Assembly (NCBI GenBank): GCA_016721185.1
Contig: JADKIP010000014.1
Span: 62,001-126,000, forward strand
Origin: Candidatus Dechloromonas phosphorivorans
GTDB lineage: Bacteria > Pseudomonadota > Gammaproteobacteria > Burkholderiales > Rhodocyclaceae
Length of the DNA: 64,000 bases
Direction of reading: 5' to 3'
Below, one piece after another: positions 43,956-54,069 of the stretch (positions are counted from its first letter, which is position 1; each line of letters begins with the position of its first letter). A model generated the notes under the pieces. That model was not told the DNA's origin. It ran no database searches and saw only the letters and a list, made by a program, of their open reading frames with translations. A program made the position numbers and the translations under genes.

Positions 43956-44498
43956 CTAACGCAGCCGAAAGCGAACCGGCAGCAGCGTTTCCCGCGGTGC
44001 ATCTGCCGGCAGGGAACGCAGGGCGCGCACGGCGCGCAGGGCGGCATCGTCAAGAATACGGTGGCCACTGCTTTCTTCGATGCGGGCCGCGCTGACCTGG
44101 CCGTTCGGGTCGAGCATGACCAGCACCAGCGCTTCGCCCTCAATACCCTGGCGAATCGCCTCGACGGGGTAGAACTCCTGGCGCTCGTGTTGTTTTCTGA
44201 ATTGCTGGCGGATTTCGTCTTGCCAGTTTCTTTTGCCGGTAGGGGCGGTCATGACTTTTTTGGCCGGCGGTGTGGTTTTTGCCACCGGGGCTGGCCGCTG
44301 TGGCTCTGGCAGGGTGAGCGGAACAGGTGCCGGCAAGCTGGGAGTCGGCAAGCTGGGTGTCCTGCGCAGTTCGGCTTTTAGCGGCGGTGGCGCGGCACTT
44401 TTGGGCGCTGGCTCAAACAGCCCTTCAATGAACGGCGCGAGGTGCAACAGCAACGATAGCGCCAGGGCCAGCGTTAACCGGTATTGGGTCCAGGTCAT
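43956..44498 (-). CDS. TonB-like C-terminal domain protein
   Basis: The 180-residue protein has an N-terminal signal anchor (YRLTLALALSLLLHLAPFIE), a Pro-rich spacer (PPPLKAELRRTPSLPTPSLP and APVPLTLPEPQRPA) and a TonB C-terminal domain (FYPVEAIRQGIEGEALVLVM, then LDPNGQVSAARIEESSGHRI). This is the layout of energy transducers that span the periplasm. No ExbBD genes are adjacent, so its receptor is unknown. The start at ATG 44498 faces the ankyrin-repeat gene. Confidence 0.88.
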   Translation of the reverse strand: MTWTQYRLTLALALSLLLHLAPFIEGLFEPAPKSAAPPPLKAELRRTPSLPTPSLPAPVPLTLPEPQRPAPVAKTTPPAKKVMTAPTGKRNWQDEIRQQFRKQHERQEFYPVEAIRQGIEGEALVLVMLDPNGQVSAARIEESSGHRILDDAALRAVRALRSLPADAPRETLLPVRFRLR

Positions 44499-44523
44499 GA
44501 GAAAATGTGGGCTGGCCTGGTGG

Positions 44524-45588
44524 ATGGAAGCGTTGATGATGCGAGCAATTAAACAGTCAGTCAGGAATCAATTGGCTGCAATGATAATCGGGATGAGCCT
44601 GCTCGGGCCGGTGGCAAATTTGGCCGAGGCGGCGGACGCTCCGAACTTCCCGTCGCCAACGACATTTGTGAACAATATGGAACTGGGCGACCTGCGCCAG
44701 GCCGAGGCTTGGCTGGACGCCGGCTTGCCGCCTGATTTTATGGGGAGCCGGATTGGTTCCGGCCTGATGATTGGCGCCTGGGAAGGCAATCTCGATCTGA
44801 TGCGCCTGTTTTTGTCGCGCGGGGCCGACATCAACCGCATGAACGACAATGGCGAATCGGCCATTGTGCTGGCTGCCTGGCGCGGCAATCTGAATGTCGT
44901 GAAATGGCTGGTTGACCGCGGCGCCCGCATCAATGCGCCAAACCGCAAATGGTCGGCGCTGCATTACGCGGTATTTTCCGGGCATGCCGAAGCCGTTGAT
45001 TATCTGATTGAGCAGGGCGCTGATATTCAGGCCCAGTCCACCAATGGCTCAACTGTCCTGATGATGGCGATTTATGAGGGCCGTGAAGAACTGGCGCGCA
45101 AGTTGATCGAGAAAGGGGCTGACCGTAACCCGAAGAATGATTGGGGTGACGGCGCGCTGGAGTGGGCGATGCGCTTCAATCACCTGAACATTGCACGCAT
45201 GGTGACCAATCCGGAAGAGTTCAATATTGCCGTCAGCCAGCCCAAGGAAAAATGGGGTGAGCCGAGCCGCTCGGTGCGCATGTCGAAGGAACTGGAAAGC
45301 CTGCTCACCATGCGCGAAGTGCTGGTCGAGCGAGGCTTGGCAACGGAGGCCATCGACAAGCGGATCGCCGCCGAGCGCGTAAGGGTCGTGCGCAAAGATT
45401 TGGACCGTCAGGCACCAGCGGCGCGGGCTGCTACGCTGGAAATTAGCGCCAGTCGCACAAAACCGCAGGCGCAATCGGTGCAGATCATTAACGACAACAA
45501 GGGCAAGGCGGGCGGCTTCAAAGCGCCTCCTGTTACTTATTCCGGCACGCCAAAAATGCCGATCAAAGGGCCGAGCAAAAACTACTGA
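44524..45588 (+). CDS. Exported ankyrin-repeat protein
   Basis: The ~354-residue protein has a signal peptide (LAAMIIGMSLLGPVANLAEA, cleaved after EAA) and at least four ankyrin repeats: LMIGAWEGNLDLMRLFLSRG, AIVLAAWRGNLNVVKWLVDR, ALHYAVFSGHAEAVDYLIEQ and LMMAIYEGREELARKLIEKG. A helical tail follows. Ankyrin proteins bind other proteins; here a periplasmic partner is likely. The start may be ATG 44524, 44536 or 44539; no strong ribosome-binding site decides. It faces the TonB-like gene. Confidence 0.83.
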   Translation: MEALMMRAIKQSVRNQLAAMIIGMSLLGPVANLAEAADAPNFPSPTTFVNNMELGDLRQAEAWLDAGLPPDFMGSRIGSGLMIGAWEGNLDLMRLFLSRGADINRMNDNGESAIVLAAWRGNLNVVKWLVDRGARINAPNRKWSALHYAVFSGHAEAVDYLIEQGADIQAQSTNGSTVLMMAIYEGREELARKLIEKGADRNPKNDWGDGALEWAMRFNHLNIARMVTNPEEFNIAVSQPKEKWGEPSRSVRMSKELESLLTMREVLVERGLATEAIDKRIAAERVRVVRKDLDRQAPAARAATLEISASRTKPQAQSVQIINDNKGKAGGFKAPPVTYSGTPKMPIKGPSKNY

Positions 45589-45622
45589 TCAAGGGCGCCC
45601 AGCCGGTTGCGTTCGGCTGGTT

Positions 45623-46222
45623 TCAGTTGACGGTCATCACCGCCTTGACCAGTTCGGCCAGGGTGCGGACGCCCATTTTTTCCATGACCCGGGCGCGGTG
45701 GGCTTCGACGGTTTTCATGCTGATGTCGAGTTCGTCGGCAATCTGCTTGTTCAGTTTGCCGATGACGACCAGTTTCATCACTTCACTTTCGCGCTGGGTG
45801 AGCTGCTTGAGGCGATGCGAAATCGCGTCGTCGCGTTTGCGCCGGGTGGCAATCTGCTGGTCCAGTTCGAGCGCCCGCTCGACCCGGGAGAGCAGTTCCT
45901 CGTTGTGGAACGGTTTTTCAATAAAGTCGCAGGCGCCGCGTTGCAGGGCAGCGACCGCCATCGGCACGTCGCCGTGGCCGGTCACGAAAATGATCGGGAG
46001 TTGCGAGCCGAGCGAGTCGAGTCTTTCATGCAGCTCCAGGCCGCTCATTTCCGGCATCCGCACATCCAGCACCAGGCAGCCGCGCATATCGTCGCGGCGG
46101 GCGTTCAGGAAACTCTCGGCGGAATCGAAGCAGGTCACCTTGTAACCTTCGCCTTCGAGCAGCCAGGTCATCGAGTCGCGCATGGCTTCGTCGTCATCAA
46201 CGACAAAAATGGTCTGTGTCAT
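45623..46222 (-). CDS. FixJ/LuxR-type response regulator
   Basis: The 199-residue protein has a receiver domain (MTQTIFVVDDDEAMRDSMTW; acceptor Asp in CLVLDVRMPEMSGLEL; GHGDVPMAVAALQRGACDFI), then a LuxR-type HTH (QLTQRESEVMKLVVIGKLNK and QIADELDISMKTVEAHRARV). It pairs with the PAS kinase next to it, which ends one base before this start. The pair resembles FixL/FixJ or DctS/DctR systems. The target genes are not known. Confidence 0.9.
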   Translation of the reverse strand: MTQTIFVVDDDEAMRDSMTWLLEGEGYKVTCFDSAESFLNARRDDMRGCLVLDVRMPEMSGLELHERLDSLGSQLPIIFVTGHGDVPMAVAALQRGACDFIEKPFHNEELLSRVERALELDQQIATRRKRDDAISHRLKQLTQRESEVMKLVVIGKLNKQIADELDISMKTVEAHRARVMEKMGVRTLAELVKAVMTVN

Positions 46223-46223
46223 C

Positions 46224-48575
46224 TCATTCTCCCTTTTCTTCAATCGGCACGGTAAAGCGGAAGATCGTGCCGCCGTCGCGCCCAGCTTCTACCCATAACC
46301 GGCCCTGGTGAAACTCAATAATCGAGCGGCAGATAGCCAGCCCGATACCCATGCCGTCCGGCTTGGTGGTGTAAAAAGGCGCAAAAATCCGCTCGACATC
46401 CTCTTCCGGCAGACCATGCCCCTGATCGGCGACGGCGATTTCCAGCATCCGTTCGTCCAGCACACGCGCCTGAATGGTCAGGTGGCGCCGGTCGAAAGGA
46501 ATGTCGCCCATCGACTCAATGCCGTTTTTAACCAGATTGAGCAGCACCTGCTCGATCATGATGCGGTCAACCACGATTCTCGGCAAATTTTCGGGTATCC
46601 GAACCGCGATCTGGGTACCGCTGCGTTGCGCTTCAATGTCGGCAAAAGCGCGCGTTTCGTCGATCAGTTCCTGCAGCGAAACCGGCAGGCATTTCGGGTC
46701 GCTCTTTTTCACCATGTCGCGCATGCGGCGAATAATCTTGCCCGCCCGCTCGGCCTGCTCGCCGGCCTTTTGCATGGCCGCCAGCAAGTCCTCAAAACGG
46801 TAATTGCCGGCCTGCATGCGTTTGACGCAACCGGCACAATAGTTGGCAATCGCCGAGAGCGGCTGATTCAGTTCATGGGCCAGCGAGGAGGCCATTTCGC
46901 CCATCGTGATCAGGCGCGAGGTTTGTTCCAGGCGCTTCTGCTGCTGCAGATTGACCTCGTCGATGTGCTTCTTGTCGGTAATGTCGGCGGCGATCTGGAC
47001 GCGCACCGTGCGCCCGTCCGTCCAGCGAATGGCCCGTTCATGCACCTGGTACCAATGTCCGGAGAGCATGTGCTGGAGTTCGCCATCAAAAAGTTCGCAG
47101 GGCAACTCGTCGGCGCTCAGGTGCGTCGGCGCGCAGTAAAGCGCGGTCGGCAGCGGGCGGCAAGCTGCCGTCACCTGCGCTGAGTCGCGGCCGACCGCAT
47201 TGAAACCAAAAATATTCTGGAAGGCGCGATTGGCGAAGAGGATTTCACCAGTTTCCACATCGGCCACGTGCACTGCGGTGTCGAGCCCATCGATCACCGT
47301 CACGAAGCGTTCATGGGCGCGCTCGAGTTCGACGCGGGCGCGTTTGGGTTCGGTGATGTCATTGATTGAGGCCATCCAGCCGATTTGCTGGCCATTGCTG
47401 TCGATCAGCGGCGAGAAGTAAAGGCGAACGTCAAAGCGCTCCCCATTTTTTCGCATGATGCGCATCTCGAAACCGCTGCTGGGTGCCTGGCCGGCCAGCG
47501 CCTGATCAATGTTGTGCTGCAGTTTGTCGAACTCTTCAGCCGGCCAGTAGGGGTAGGGCGGCGCAATGCCGAGCAGTTCGGACTCGTCAAATCCGGTCAT
47601 CCGGCAAAAAGCGGCATTGACGAAAGTGATGCGTCCCTCCAGATCAATCGCCCGCAAGCCGGTAATCATCGACTGCGACATGGCATGGCGGAAGGCGTAG
47701 GCAGCGCGAAGCTTTTCCTCGGTTTCGGCGCGGTGATGGGCGTGGCGACGCAGTTGGACCAGCGTGGCCGTGGCGACCAGGGTCAGAAAAATGATCAGCC
47801 CGGCGGGCACGAAAGGCAGCCAGGCGCCGCCGCCGCGGTAGGCGACGATGTTGAGGCCGAGCCGGTTATTGGGCAGATCGAGGCTGATTGCGCCGGAAAT
47901 TTTGCGGTCAGTCGGCTTTACCGTTGTATTGCTGAAAACCTCACGCCCATCGGCATCGACCACACTCAGGCTGTAGCGGGCCGTAAACACGGCGGGGAGG
48001 GTTGCCCGCAAGAGGGTTTCCAGGGACTGGATGGCGACAAAAGCGCCGATATCGGCACTGCCTTGCTGAACCGGAATAATCAGATCGTTGGCGGGCCGCT
48101 GGCTGGCGTTTGGATAGTTTTTGGAAAACAGCGGGCGCAGGGTGCGCAGCGCTTCCTGCAGGGCGACCAGGCGCAGGTCAGTGAGCTGCTCGCCGACGAA
48201 GGTGGCCGTTGTATCGTTGGGAGACACCCATTCGACCTTACCCTCGGTGCTCACCCAGATGATTGCTTCGATTTCAGGATTGTCCCGCACGTAGCGGCTG
48301 ACCCGCACCTGAAAGGCTTCGTAATCCAGCTTCTTGAATTCCTGATCACGGCCGAGAGCGGCAAGAAAATCCTGATGCGCATGCAGGCGGTTTTCGATCG
48401 TCCGCTCGGCCCAATGCATATCGCCCTCCAGCGCCGAACGAGCCGTATCCTGCTCGCGCCACTGGAGTAGCGCAGTGACGATGAGCATGGCGAGTGCAAA
48501 AATGCCGATGGCGGCATAGGGCGCAAACCAGAGCCAAGGCTGCTTGCTGGGTATGGGGGGGGGGCGTAAGAACAT
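46224..48575 (-). CDS. PAS-domain sensor histidine kinase
   Basis: The 783-residue protein has an N-terminal helix (FAPYAAIGIFALAMLIVTAL), a periplasmic CHASE-like sensor of about 220 residues and a second helix (LPFVPAGLIIFLTLVATATL). Two PAS domains follow (GLRAIDLEGRITFVNAAFCR and HVADVETGEILFANRAFQNI), then the kinase core: H box MASSLAHELNQPLSAIANYC, N box LLNLVKNGIESM, and VADQGHGLPEEDVERIFAPF with the G2 loop DGMGIGLAICRSII. There is no heme-binding His visible to make it a FixL oxygen sensor. It is likely co-transcribed with the regulator. Confidence 0.88.
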   Translation of the reverse strand: MFLRPPPIPSKQPWLWFAPYAAIGIFALAMLIVTALLQWREQDTARSALEGDMHWAERTIENRLHAHQDFLAALGRDQEFKKLDYEAFQVRVSRYVRDNPEIEAIIWVSTEGKVEWVSPNDTTATFVGEQLTDLRLVALQEALRTLRPLFSKNYPNASQRPANDLIIPVQQGSADIGAFVAIQSLETLLRATLPAVFTARYSLSVVDADGREVFSNTTVKPTDRKISGAISLDLPNNRLGLNIVAYRGGGAWLPFVPAGLIIFLTLVATATLVQLRRHAHHRAETEEKLRAAYAFRHAMSQSMITGLRAIDLEGRITFVNAAFCRMTGFDESELLGIAPPYPYWPAEEFDKLQHNIDQALAGQAPSSGFEMRIMRKNGERFDVRLYFSPLIDSNGQQIGWMASINDITEPKRARVELERAHERFVTVIDGLDTAVHVADVETGEILFANRAFQNIFGFNAVGRDSAQVTAACRPLPTALYCAPTHLSADELPCELFDGELQHMLSGHWYQVHERAIRWTDGRTVRVQIAADITDKKHIDEVNLQQQKRLEQTSRLITMGEMASSLAHELNQPLSAIANYCAGCVKRMQAGNYRFEDLLAAMQKAGEQAERAGKIIRRMRDMVKKSDPKCLPVSLQELIDETRAFADIEAQRSGTQIAVRIPENLPRIVVDRIMIEQVLLNLVKNGIESMGDIPFDRRHLTIQARVLDERMLEIAVADQGHGLPEEDVERIFAPFYTTKPDGMGIGLAICRSIIEFHQGRLWVEAGRDGGTIFRFTVPIEEKGE

Positions 48576-48802
48576 TGGGCTATTCTTTGCCTACGTAGGC
48601 GTGTCGGCCATTGGTACATACCCTAAGAAAATGCTGAAACCTGGCTTGTTCTGATTGCAGCGGAGATTTTGCACCGGCAATTCACTCGCTAACAGCCGCT
48701 GCGGCTCGCTTAAATTATTCATCAGGAATAGCCGGTGCGATCTCGTTCAGGCTAGCAAAATCATCGGCATGCGGCTTTGCTCATTTTTACCCGTTTTTTC
48801 CA

Positions 48803-48814
48803 GTTGACCGCAGC
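48803..48814. repeat. Copy of dispersed 12-mer (reverse), intergenic
   Basis: GTTGACCGCAGC, the reverse complement of GCTGCGGTCAAC, lies in the 248-base gap between the PAS kinase and lrgB. See the finding on this motif. Confidence 0.7.
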
Positions 48815-48823
48815 TTGCCTGCC

Positions 48824-49550
48824 TCAGACCGCATTCAGCCAACGGGCCAGCAAGGGCACCAGGATGGCGGTCAGCGCGCCATTCAAACCCATTGCCAATG
48901 CCGCAAAGGCGCCGCTCTGCTCATTGACCTGAAAGGCTCGCGCCGTGCCGATGCCATGCGAAGCGACGCCGATGGCAAAGCCGCGAATCGCCGGGTCACG
49001 TAGTTTCATCGCATCAAACACATAGCGCGCCCCGACGGCACCGAGAATGCCGGTGATGATGACCAGCACGGCGGTCAGTGAAGGAATGCCGCCGATCCGT
49101 TCGGCAATGCCCATCGCAATCGGCGTCGTGACTGACTTGGGGGCGAGCGATAGCTGGGTGGACAGGCTGGCACCGAACAGGCGGCCCACCAGCACCGCCG
49201 AAATCGCGGCGGTCAGACTGCCTACCAAGAGGCCGACGATGACCGGCAAAAGCATGGCGCGAACGCGGTGCAAGCTGCATGTAGAGCGGAATGGCCAGCG
49301 CTACCGTGGCAGGCCCGAGCAGGAAATGGACGAATTTGGCGCCCTCGAAATAGGTTTCGTAGCTGGTTGCGGTCAACGTCAAAAAAAGCACTAAAACGGT
49401 GACGGCGATCAGCACCGGGTTAGCCAACGGGTTGCAGCCGGAGCGCTGATAAATCCAGAAAGCCCCCTGATAAGCCAGCAGCGTGATGGTCAGCCCGAGG
49501 AGCGGCGAGGCGGAAAGATAAACCCAGATTTCGCTGATCGGCGGGGTCAT
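48824..49550 (-). pseudogene. lrgB: LrgB/CidB-family protein, one frameshift
   Basis: LrgB/CidB proteins are inner-membrane partners of LrgA/CidA, linked to holin-like control of murein hydrolases and pyruvate transport. The start (MTPPISEIWVYLSASPLLGL) and end frames are both normal; the break is near 49270, where an extra T splits AIPLYMQL and HRVRAMLLPVIVGLLVGSLT. The downstream half has the family's APKSVTTPIAMGIAERIGGI and FAIGVASHGIGTARAF motifs. ATG 49550 overlaps the lrgA stop (ATGA). The single indel probably reflects a sequence error. Confidence 0.82.
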
Positions 49551-49906
49551 GGTGCGTCTCCCGAAGCGGCTGGTGATCGCTGGCAGAGCTTCATGGCCAG
49601 TGCGGTGATCACCAGCGTTGCCAGCGTGCTGATCAGCAATGAAAGCAGCAGTGGCAGCCATTCATCGGCCACCCGGTGCAAATGGACCATGATGCCGGCG
49701 CCGGCCGGCACAAAGAGCAGCGATAGGTGCTGCAACAGCGTCTGGCTGGTTGTTTGCAGTTCTTTACCCGGCCCGCCACGCAATACCAGCGCGACGAAAA
49801 GTAGCAGCATGCCGATGACCGGGCCTGGCACCGGGAGGTTCAGCCCACGGGCGATAATCTCACCCGTGAGTTGAAAAATGAGCAGTTGGGTGAGCGCGGA
49901 GAGCAT
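49547..49906 (-). CDS. lrgA: LrgA/CidA-family holin-like protein
   Basis: The 119-residue protein has four hydrophobic helices: LLIFQLTGEIIARGLNL, the signature VPGPVIGMLLLFVALVLRGG, LSLLFVPAGAGIMVHL and LLLSLLISTLATLVITALAM. The PGPVIGM motif is diagnostic. It precedes lrgB with an ATGA overlap, the usual lrgAB order. Confidence 0.88.
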   Translation of the reverse strand: MLSALTQLLIFQLTGEIIARGLNLPVPGPVIGMLLLFVALVLRGGPGKELQTTSQTLLQHLSLLFVPAGAGIMVHLHRVADEWLPLLLSLLISTLATLVITALAMKLCQRSPAASGDAP

Positions 49907-50113
49907 GGCGGGCCTCGTTTTTCAGGGGGCAGAACTGGGAAGTGGGGCAGGACTGAGGGCTGGCAAGGTGATGGCGGTGCGTGACGAGCCGCAGCCGCTT
50001 CAGGCACATTTAATTCTAAAACTGTGGTTTCGCCTGTTCGCAGCTAACGGCAGTTTTTGGGCTAATCGTAAGGCTGATCGGGCATTGAACCCGATTTTTG
50101 CCCGATTTATCCC

Positions 50114-50125
50114 GTCGACCGCAGC
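50114..50125. repeat. Copy of dispersed 12-mer (reverse), intergenic
   Basis: GTCGACCGCAGC lies in the 268-base gap between lrgA and the DUF3334 gene; no other gene is seen in the gap. See the finding on this motif. Confidence 0.7.
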
Positions 50126-50173
50126 ATTTCCCCAAACGCCCGCCAAACCCCTTACACCCGGCTTTGTTCTGGG

Positions 50174-50858
50174 CTACATGCCCAGCGACTTGAGGAAATC
50201 ATCTTGCTCGTCAGAGCTGGCTTGCTGGGGCGCAGCGGCAGATTGTGCATTGACCTGCGCAATCAACTCGTCCGGATCGGGCGCCTCGTGTGACTCAAAA
50301 TCATTGAGTTTGATGAACTCAGTCCGGTCAATCGCCATTTCCAGATAAAAAATATTGTTGCGACCGGTAAAAAATGTCACGCGGCGCGCCTCAGGCTTGT
50401 CGAGGTTGGTATCCACACTCAGCATCACCTGCTTGTTGAGCGCCAGCATCTTCGGCTGGTTCTGCGTGATATGCGTTTGCAACTCACGCGCCACCTTGCC
50501 GGTAAAGTCGCCAACGATCTGGTTCATCAACTCCCCCATCACATTCCCGACCTCATCCGAGGTATGCGAACTGGCCAGCTCATCCTTCGCCATCCCCATA
50601 CTCAGCATGTAGCTCTCGTACAACTCCATCGCCGCCTGGGCGGAGAAATTGATCACGACAAGACCGGAGAAACCCACCATCGAACAGCACGAAACAGCCA
50701 ATATCCGGTTTCAGGCAAGTCTTGGAAATGCGCTGAACCATGCCCGAATAGTGAATCCGGCTCTGGGTGGCAATGGTCAGCACCTTGGTCACTGAATTGC
50801 AAAGGCTACGCAGAATATCTTCCGTGCCGAAGACGGTGGGGGTTTCTTGCATGCTCAT
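50174..50858 (-). pseudogene. DUF3334 family protein, one frameshift
   Basis: This is a DUF3334-type protein, with a fold expected to resemble CheX-like chemotaxis phosphatases. From ATG 50858 it reads MSMQETPTVFGTEDILRSLC, then SRIHYSGMVQRISKTCLKPD and IGCFVLFDGG. The frame breaks near 50690, where an extra T spoils FDGGFSGLVVINFSAQAAME. In the other frame it continues SHTSDEVGNVMGELMNQIVG and ends DFLKSLGM at 50174. About 228 residues result. Its role in motility or adaptation is a family-level inference. Confidence 0.75.
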
Positions 50859-51126
50859 GGTGGGGTGGTTGTTCCGTTAAAAAGTGACGGGATATATAGC
50901 GTGGCCATAATAGGCAAACACGATGTAGTGTGCAGGATTGTTTTTATCTATTTGAAATCATTGATATTCGTTGGTTGCGGCAGAAGTGAGGTACTAATTT
51001 TTATTAGTACGGTGGCCAATTTGCATTGAATGAAAAATGAGGCGCTTTGGGTGGGGTAATGCTCTTGTTTTCATATTTTGATCTACGTCTGCCCTTAATT
51101 CTCAATTTGGCACGGTGTTTTTGGAG

Positions 51127-52599
51127 TTATTTTTTCCAGAACGCCCGCTGCGCCAACCAGGTTTGCAGCGACTCCGGGAGTTCGCTAACCAGCAGCGCGT
51201 GCCGCCCAGCTACCCAGCCGTGGATCGGGCCGCTGGGGCGTTTGGCGAGGGCGTCTTTGATCAGCGTGTCGGCGGTGACATGGTCGTTGATCAGGCCGAG
51301 TTCGTCTTGCAATTGCGATAGTGCGGCGAGGTAGGGGCTGAGGCGCTTAGCCGGTAGGAGCGGGGCAAAAAATTCCAGGGTGTAGCGCAGTTTTTTGAAG
51401 CTGATTCGCATGCGATGGCGTTCTGCCGGGCCTAGCGTGGCATGGCTGGCGGCGAGTTTTTTGGCGCGGCGGGCGTGGCTGCTGATGCGTTCGTTGGCGA
51501 AATCCTTGAGGGGCATGGGCAGGGTGTCGCTCAGCGCATAAATGGCTGAGGTGAATTCGACCAGCAGGCGCGGGTATTCCTTAACGGCGAGAATGCGGAT
51601 AACGGCGCGTCGGGCAGTTTTGGCGCGGCGGCGTGCTTCGTTGCGCAGGTGGCGAATGTCGCGGTTTTCCGGGAAGGCGGCCTGGATCGGGGGCAGGGTT
51701 TCTTCGAGAAAGACATCCCAGTTTCTGGCATCGCCAAGGGCGCCGGCGAGGGTTTGCCAGGTTTGGCCGTAGGCGGTGACAAATTCGGGCGGTAGCACGG
51801 GGGCGAAGAGTTTGATGGCGGAGCGGAGCCGCCGTAGCGCGACGCGGGCTTGATGTACGAATTCAGCTTCGGCACCTTCGTGAAGGCCTTTTTCGTTACG
51901 CTGGAAGTGTTCAAGGCAGCCCAAGGCGATGCTGCGGAAGGCTTCGACGGGCATCATTTGCGGGTTGATGGCTGCCGGTTTTGCCTTGAAGGGAAGCAAG
52001 GATTCGTTCAGGTAGAGCTTGTAGCCGCGCTCAGCCTTGCTGGCGATGGCGGGATGGAGGTCGTGTTGTTCCTGCAGTTTTCGGGTGAGGCCAAAAATGT
52101 CTTCGACCTTGCCCGAGAGCAATTCGAGTTCGATTTCGCAGATGGGCGTACTTCGGCCGCAGCTTTCGATATTGCCGCGGTCAACCGCCAATTCGATCAA
52201 GGATTCACCGAACGGTACATGCCAGATTTGCCGCCGGAAGTCGGTGGTGAAAATGGGTTCGAACTGTTCGCTGGCGCGTTCAAGAAAGTCGCGTAGCTCG
52301 TCGGCATCGACGTGGCTGAAATCGAAGTTGCCGGGTGTCGCTGTCGTTTCCCATTCGCTGCGCATGGCCAGGCCACCGCTGGCCGGTTCGGCAGATTTGA
52401 CGGTGAGTAGCCATTGCTCGCCTTTTTTGCGAAAGCGGACGGCGATGCGTTTGGCGTGGAGGACGAGCTTTGGTGTGTCGTAATAGGTATTCAGCAAGCG
52501 CATTTTTTGCGGCTGAATATTGGCCAGCAAGGGGTGGCTGGTCAGCTTTTTGGCGGTCTTGGGGCTGAGTTGTAGCTTCAGTTCGATTTCGATGCTCAT
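51127..52599 (-). CDS. CYTH-CHAD domain protein (inorganic triphosphatase-like)
   Basis: The 490-residue protein begins with a CYTH domain (MSIEIELKLQLSPKTAKKLT, with the ExExK motif EIELK), then KGEQWLLTVKSAEPASGGLA and EIELELLSGKVEDIFGLTRK. It continues with a CHAD domain (FVHQARVALRRLRSAIKLFA, where His and Arg residues bind phosphate, and HRMRISFKKLRYTLEFFAPL). CYTH enzymes cleave triphosphates; CHAD binds polyphosphate, so a link to polyphosphate is likely. It is a single gene, intact despite damaged neighbours. Confidence 0.9.
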   Translation of the reverse strand: MSIEIELKLQLSPKTAKKLTSHPLLANIQPQKMRLLNTYYDTPKLVLHAKRIAVRFRKKGEQWLLTVKSAEPASGGLAMRSEWETTATPGNFDFSHVDADELRDFLERASEQFEPIFTTDFRRQIWHVPFGESLIELAVDRGNIESCGRSTPICEIELELLSGKVEDIFGLTRKLQEQHDLHPAIASKAERGYKLYLNESLLPFKAKPAAINPQMMPVEAFRSIALGCLEHFQRNEKGLHEGAEAEFVHQARVALRRLRSAIKLFAPVLPPEFVTAYGQTWQTLAGALGDARNWDVFLEETLPPIQAAFPENRDIRHLRNEARRRAKTARRAVIRILAVKEYPRLLVEFTSAIYALSDTLPMPLKDFANERISSHARRAKKLAASHATLGPAERHRMRISFKKLRYTLEFFAPLLPAKRLSPYLAALSQLQDELGLINDHVTADTLIKDALAKRPSGPIHGWVAGRHALLVSELPESLQTWLAQRAFWKK

Positions 52600-52777
52600 T
52601 TTGATTCAGTTCCTTGCCAAAGCCAGCCCTGCGTTATTGCCATTGAAACGGGAGAGGTCTAGTTTCGTCGCCAGTGGTGGCGCTCATTTTGATTTTGGTC
52701 GAACCGTCTATTTGAAAATGCTTATTCCCTTACAGGGGAATCTTTGTAAATCCAAATGCTGGATCCCCGCTTGCGCG

Positions 52778-54069
52778 CACTACTGTCCGGAATAAATTCA
52801 TGCGAACAATCCGGGCTGTCGTTGAGAGAAAGCGAGGCGTTGTTCTCGTCGTCTCTGGTCGCGTGCAACTTCGAGAGAGGGGCGTTGGAACAGTGAAGCG
52901 CGCGCTGTTGCGAGGAGCATCCACAACTGCCGGTGAAGGCGTGCGCCTTCTTGTAGAGGGCCAGCAGGAGGTAGCTGATGAGTGCACACAGAATCTGGAT
53001 GCGCACGGCGTTCTCGCTGCGTCCGAGGAAACGTTTGATCTTCAGGTGCTGCTTGATCCATTTGAAGAACAACTCGATCTGCCAGCGATCCTTGTAGTGC
53101 TGGGCGATGACCGAAGCCGGGGTGTCCAGGTCATTGGTCGCGAGGATCAAAGGCGCTCCTTGTCAGGCCGAGCGACGACGATGCGCCGGAGTGGCTTCTC
53201 GTAGCGATTGCGCCTGCCACCGCCCTGATGTCGGTAGGCGAAGCGCACGATCTGATCTTCCAGAATCGTGTCGCGATCTGCCGCAGCGATGGGCCGTGAG
53301 GTGTCAACGCGCAGGGCAGCGTTGTATTTGAAGCGGGTGACGAAGCGAGCATGCTGGGCATCAATGTTGGCCCACCAGTTGTAGTCGCAGTAACCCTTGT
53401 CAAAGACGTAAGTGGCACCACGCTCAATCGGTAGCTTGATACCTTCCGAAACGTCATTGACGTTGGCGGCAGTGAAGCTGTGCTGCAGGGGATTTGTTCA
53501 TGGGCGGCATACAGCAGATGCAACTTGATACCCTGGGTATGGCGCGTGCTGTTGCCCTGCGTCCAGGCATCGAACCCCGGCCCCTTCAGGGTGATCGATG
53601 TGGAATCGAGCAGATACAGCAGTCCCTGGCTTTCCCGGCGCAACTGGCGGCTGGCCTGCCCCATCAGCAGGCGGGCCGCCTGCTCAAAGACCACTGCCCC
53701 GCGGCGGCCATTGGCTTCGGCCAGCGTCGAACGGCGGACGGGACCGGTACCCAGATGATAGTGATGGTTGCTTTGGCTGTTGAAGCCCGCTTCGAGCTGA
53801 CGAAGGCTCTCGGCGCCACTGAGATGGCCGTAGAGCATTGCCACCAGTTGGTCCCAGCAGCCAAAGCCTTTGCTGTATTTGTCGGCCTGGTGTTCCGATA
53901 CCAGACGATCAAACGCGCTCGGGGCAGTCCTTCAATATTTCCTGCATTCGGCTTATCCTGAACATGTTGCGGCATCCGGTTGTTGAGTTGGCGCTCAGGG
54001 GTTTACCCCTTTCAACCAGATGCCGCAACGCCTTCAGAGCGTCATCTGAAAATATCCCGGACAGTAGTG
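52778..54069. mobile_element. IS4-family insertion sequence
   Basis: The element is bounded by CACTACTGTCCGG at the left (52778) and its exact inverse at the right (ending 54069). Flanks show a 10-base target duplication CGCTTGCGCG (52768-52777 and 54070-54079). Removing the element recreates GATCCCCGCTTGCGCGGGGA, a palindromic repeat, so the IS landed in its centre. The transposase inside has the DDE Y-x2-R-x3-E-x6-K motif of the IS4 family. Confidence 0.9.
52798..53947 (-). pseudogene. IS4-family transposase, several frameshifts
   Basis: The transposase is read in pieces. It starts near MQEILK (53947), with DRLVSEHQADKYSKGFGCWD restored by a shift near 53900. It continues SLRQLEAGFNSQSNHHYHLG and LYLLDSTSITLKGPGFDAWT (first catalytic Asp region). 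A break near 53490 precedes YVFDKGYCDYNWWANIDAQH, and one near 53150 leads to LATNDLDTPASVIAQHYKDR and WQIELFFKWIKQHLKIKRFL, the Y-R-E-K block. A last shift near 52925 gives LWMLLATARASLFQRPSLEV and the stop at 52798. It is otherwise family-typical. Confidence 0.8.

Noticed and set aside
46224..48575. Calling the PAS kinase an oxygen-sensing FixL
   Set aside because: The architecture and regulator are FixLJ-like, but no heme-binding PAS His pattern was seen and a periplasmic sensor is present.
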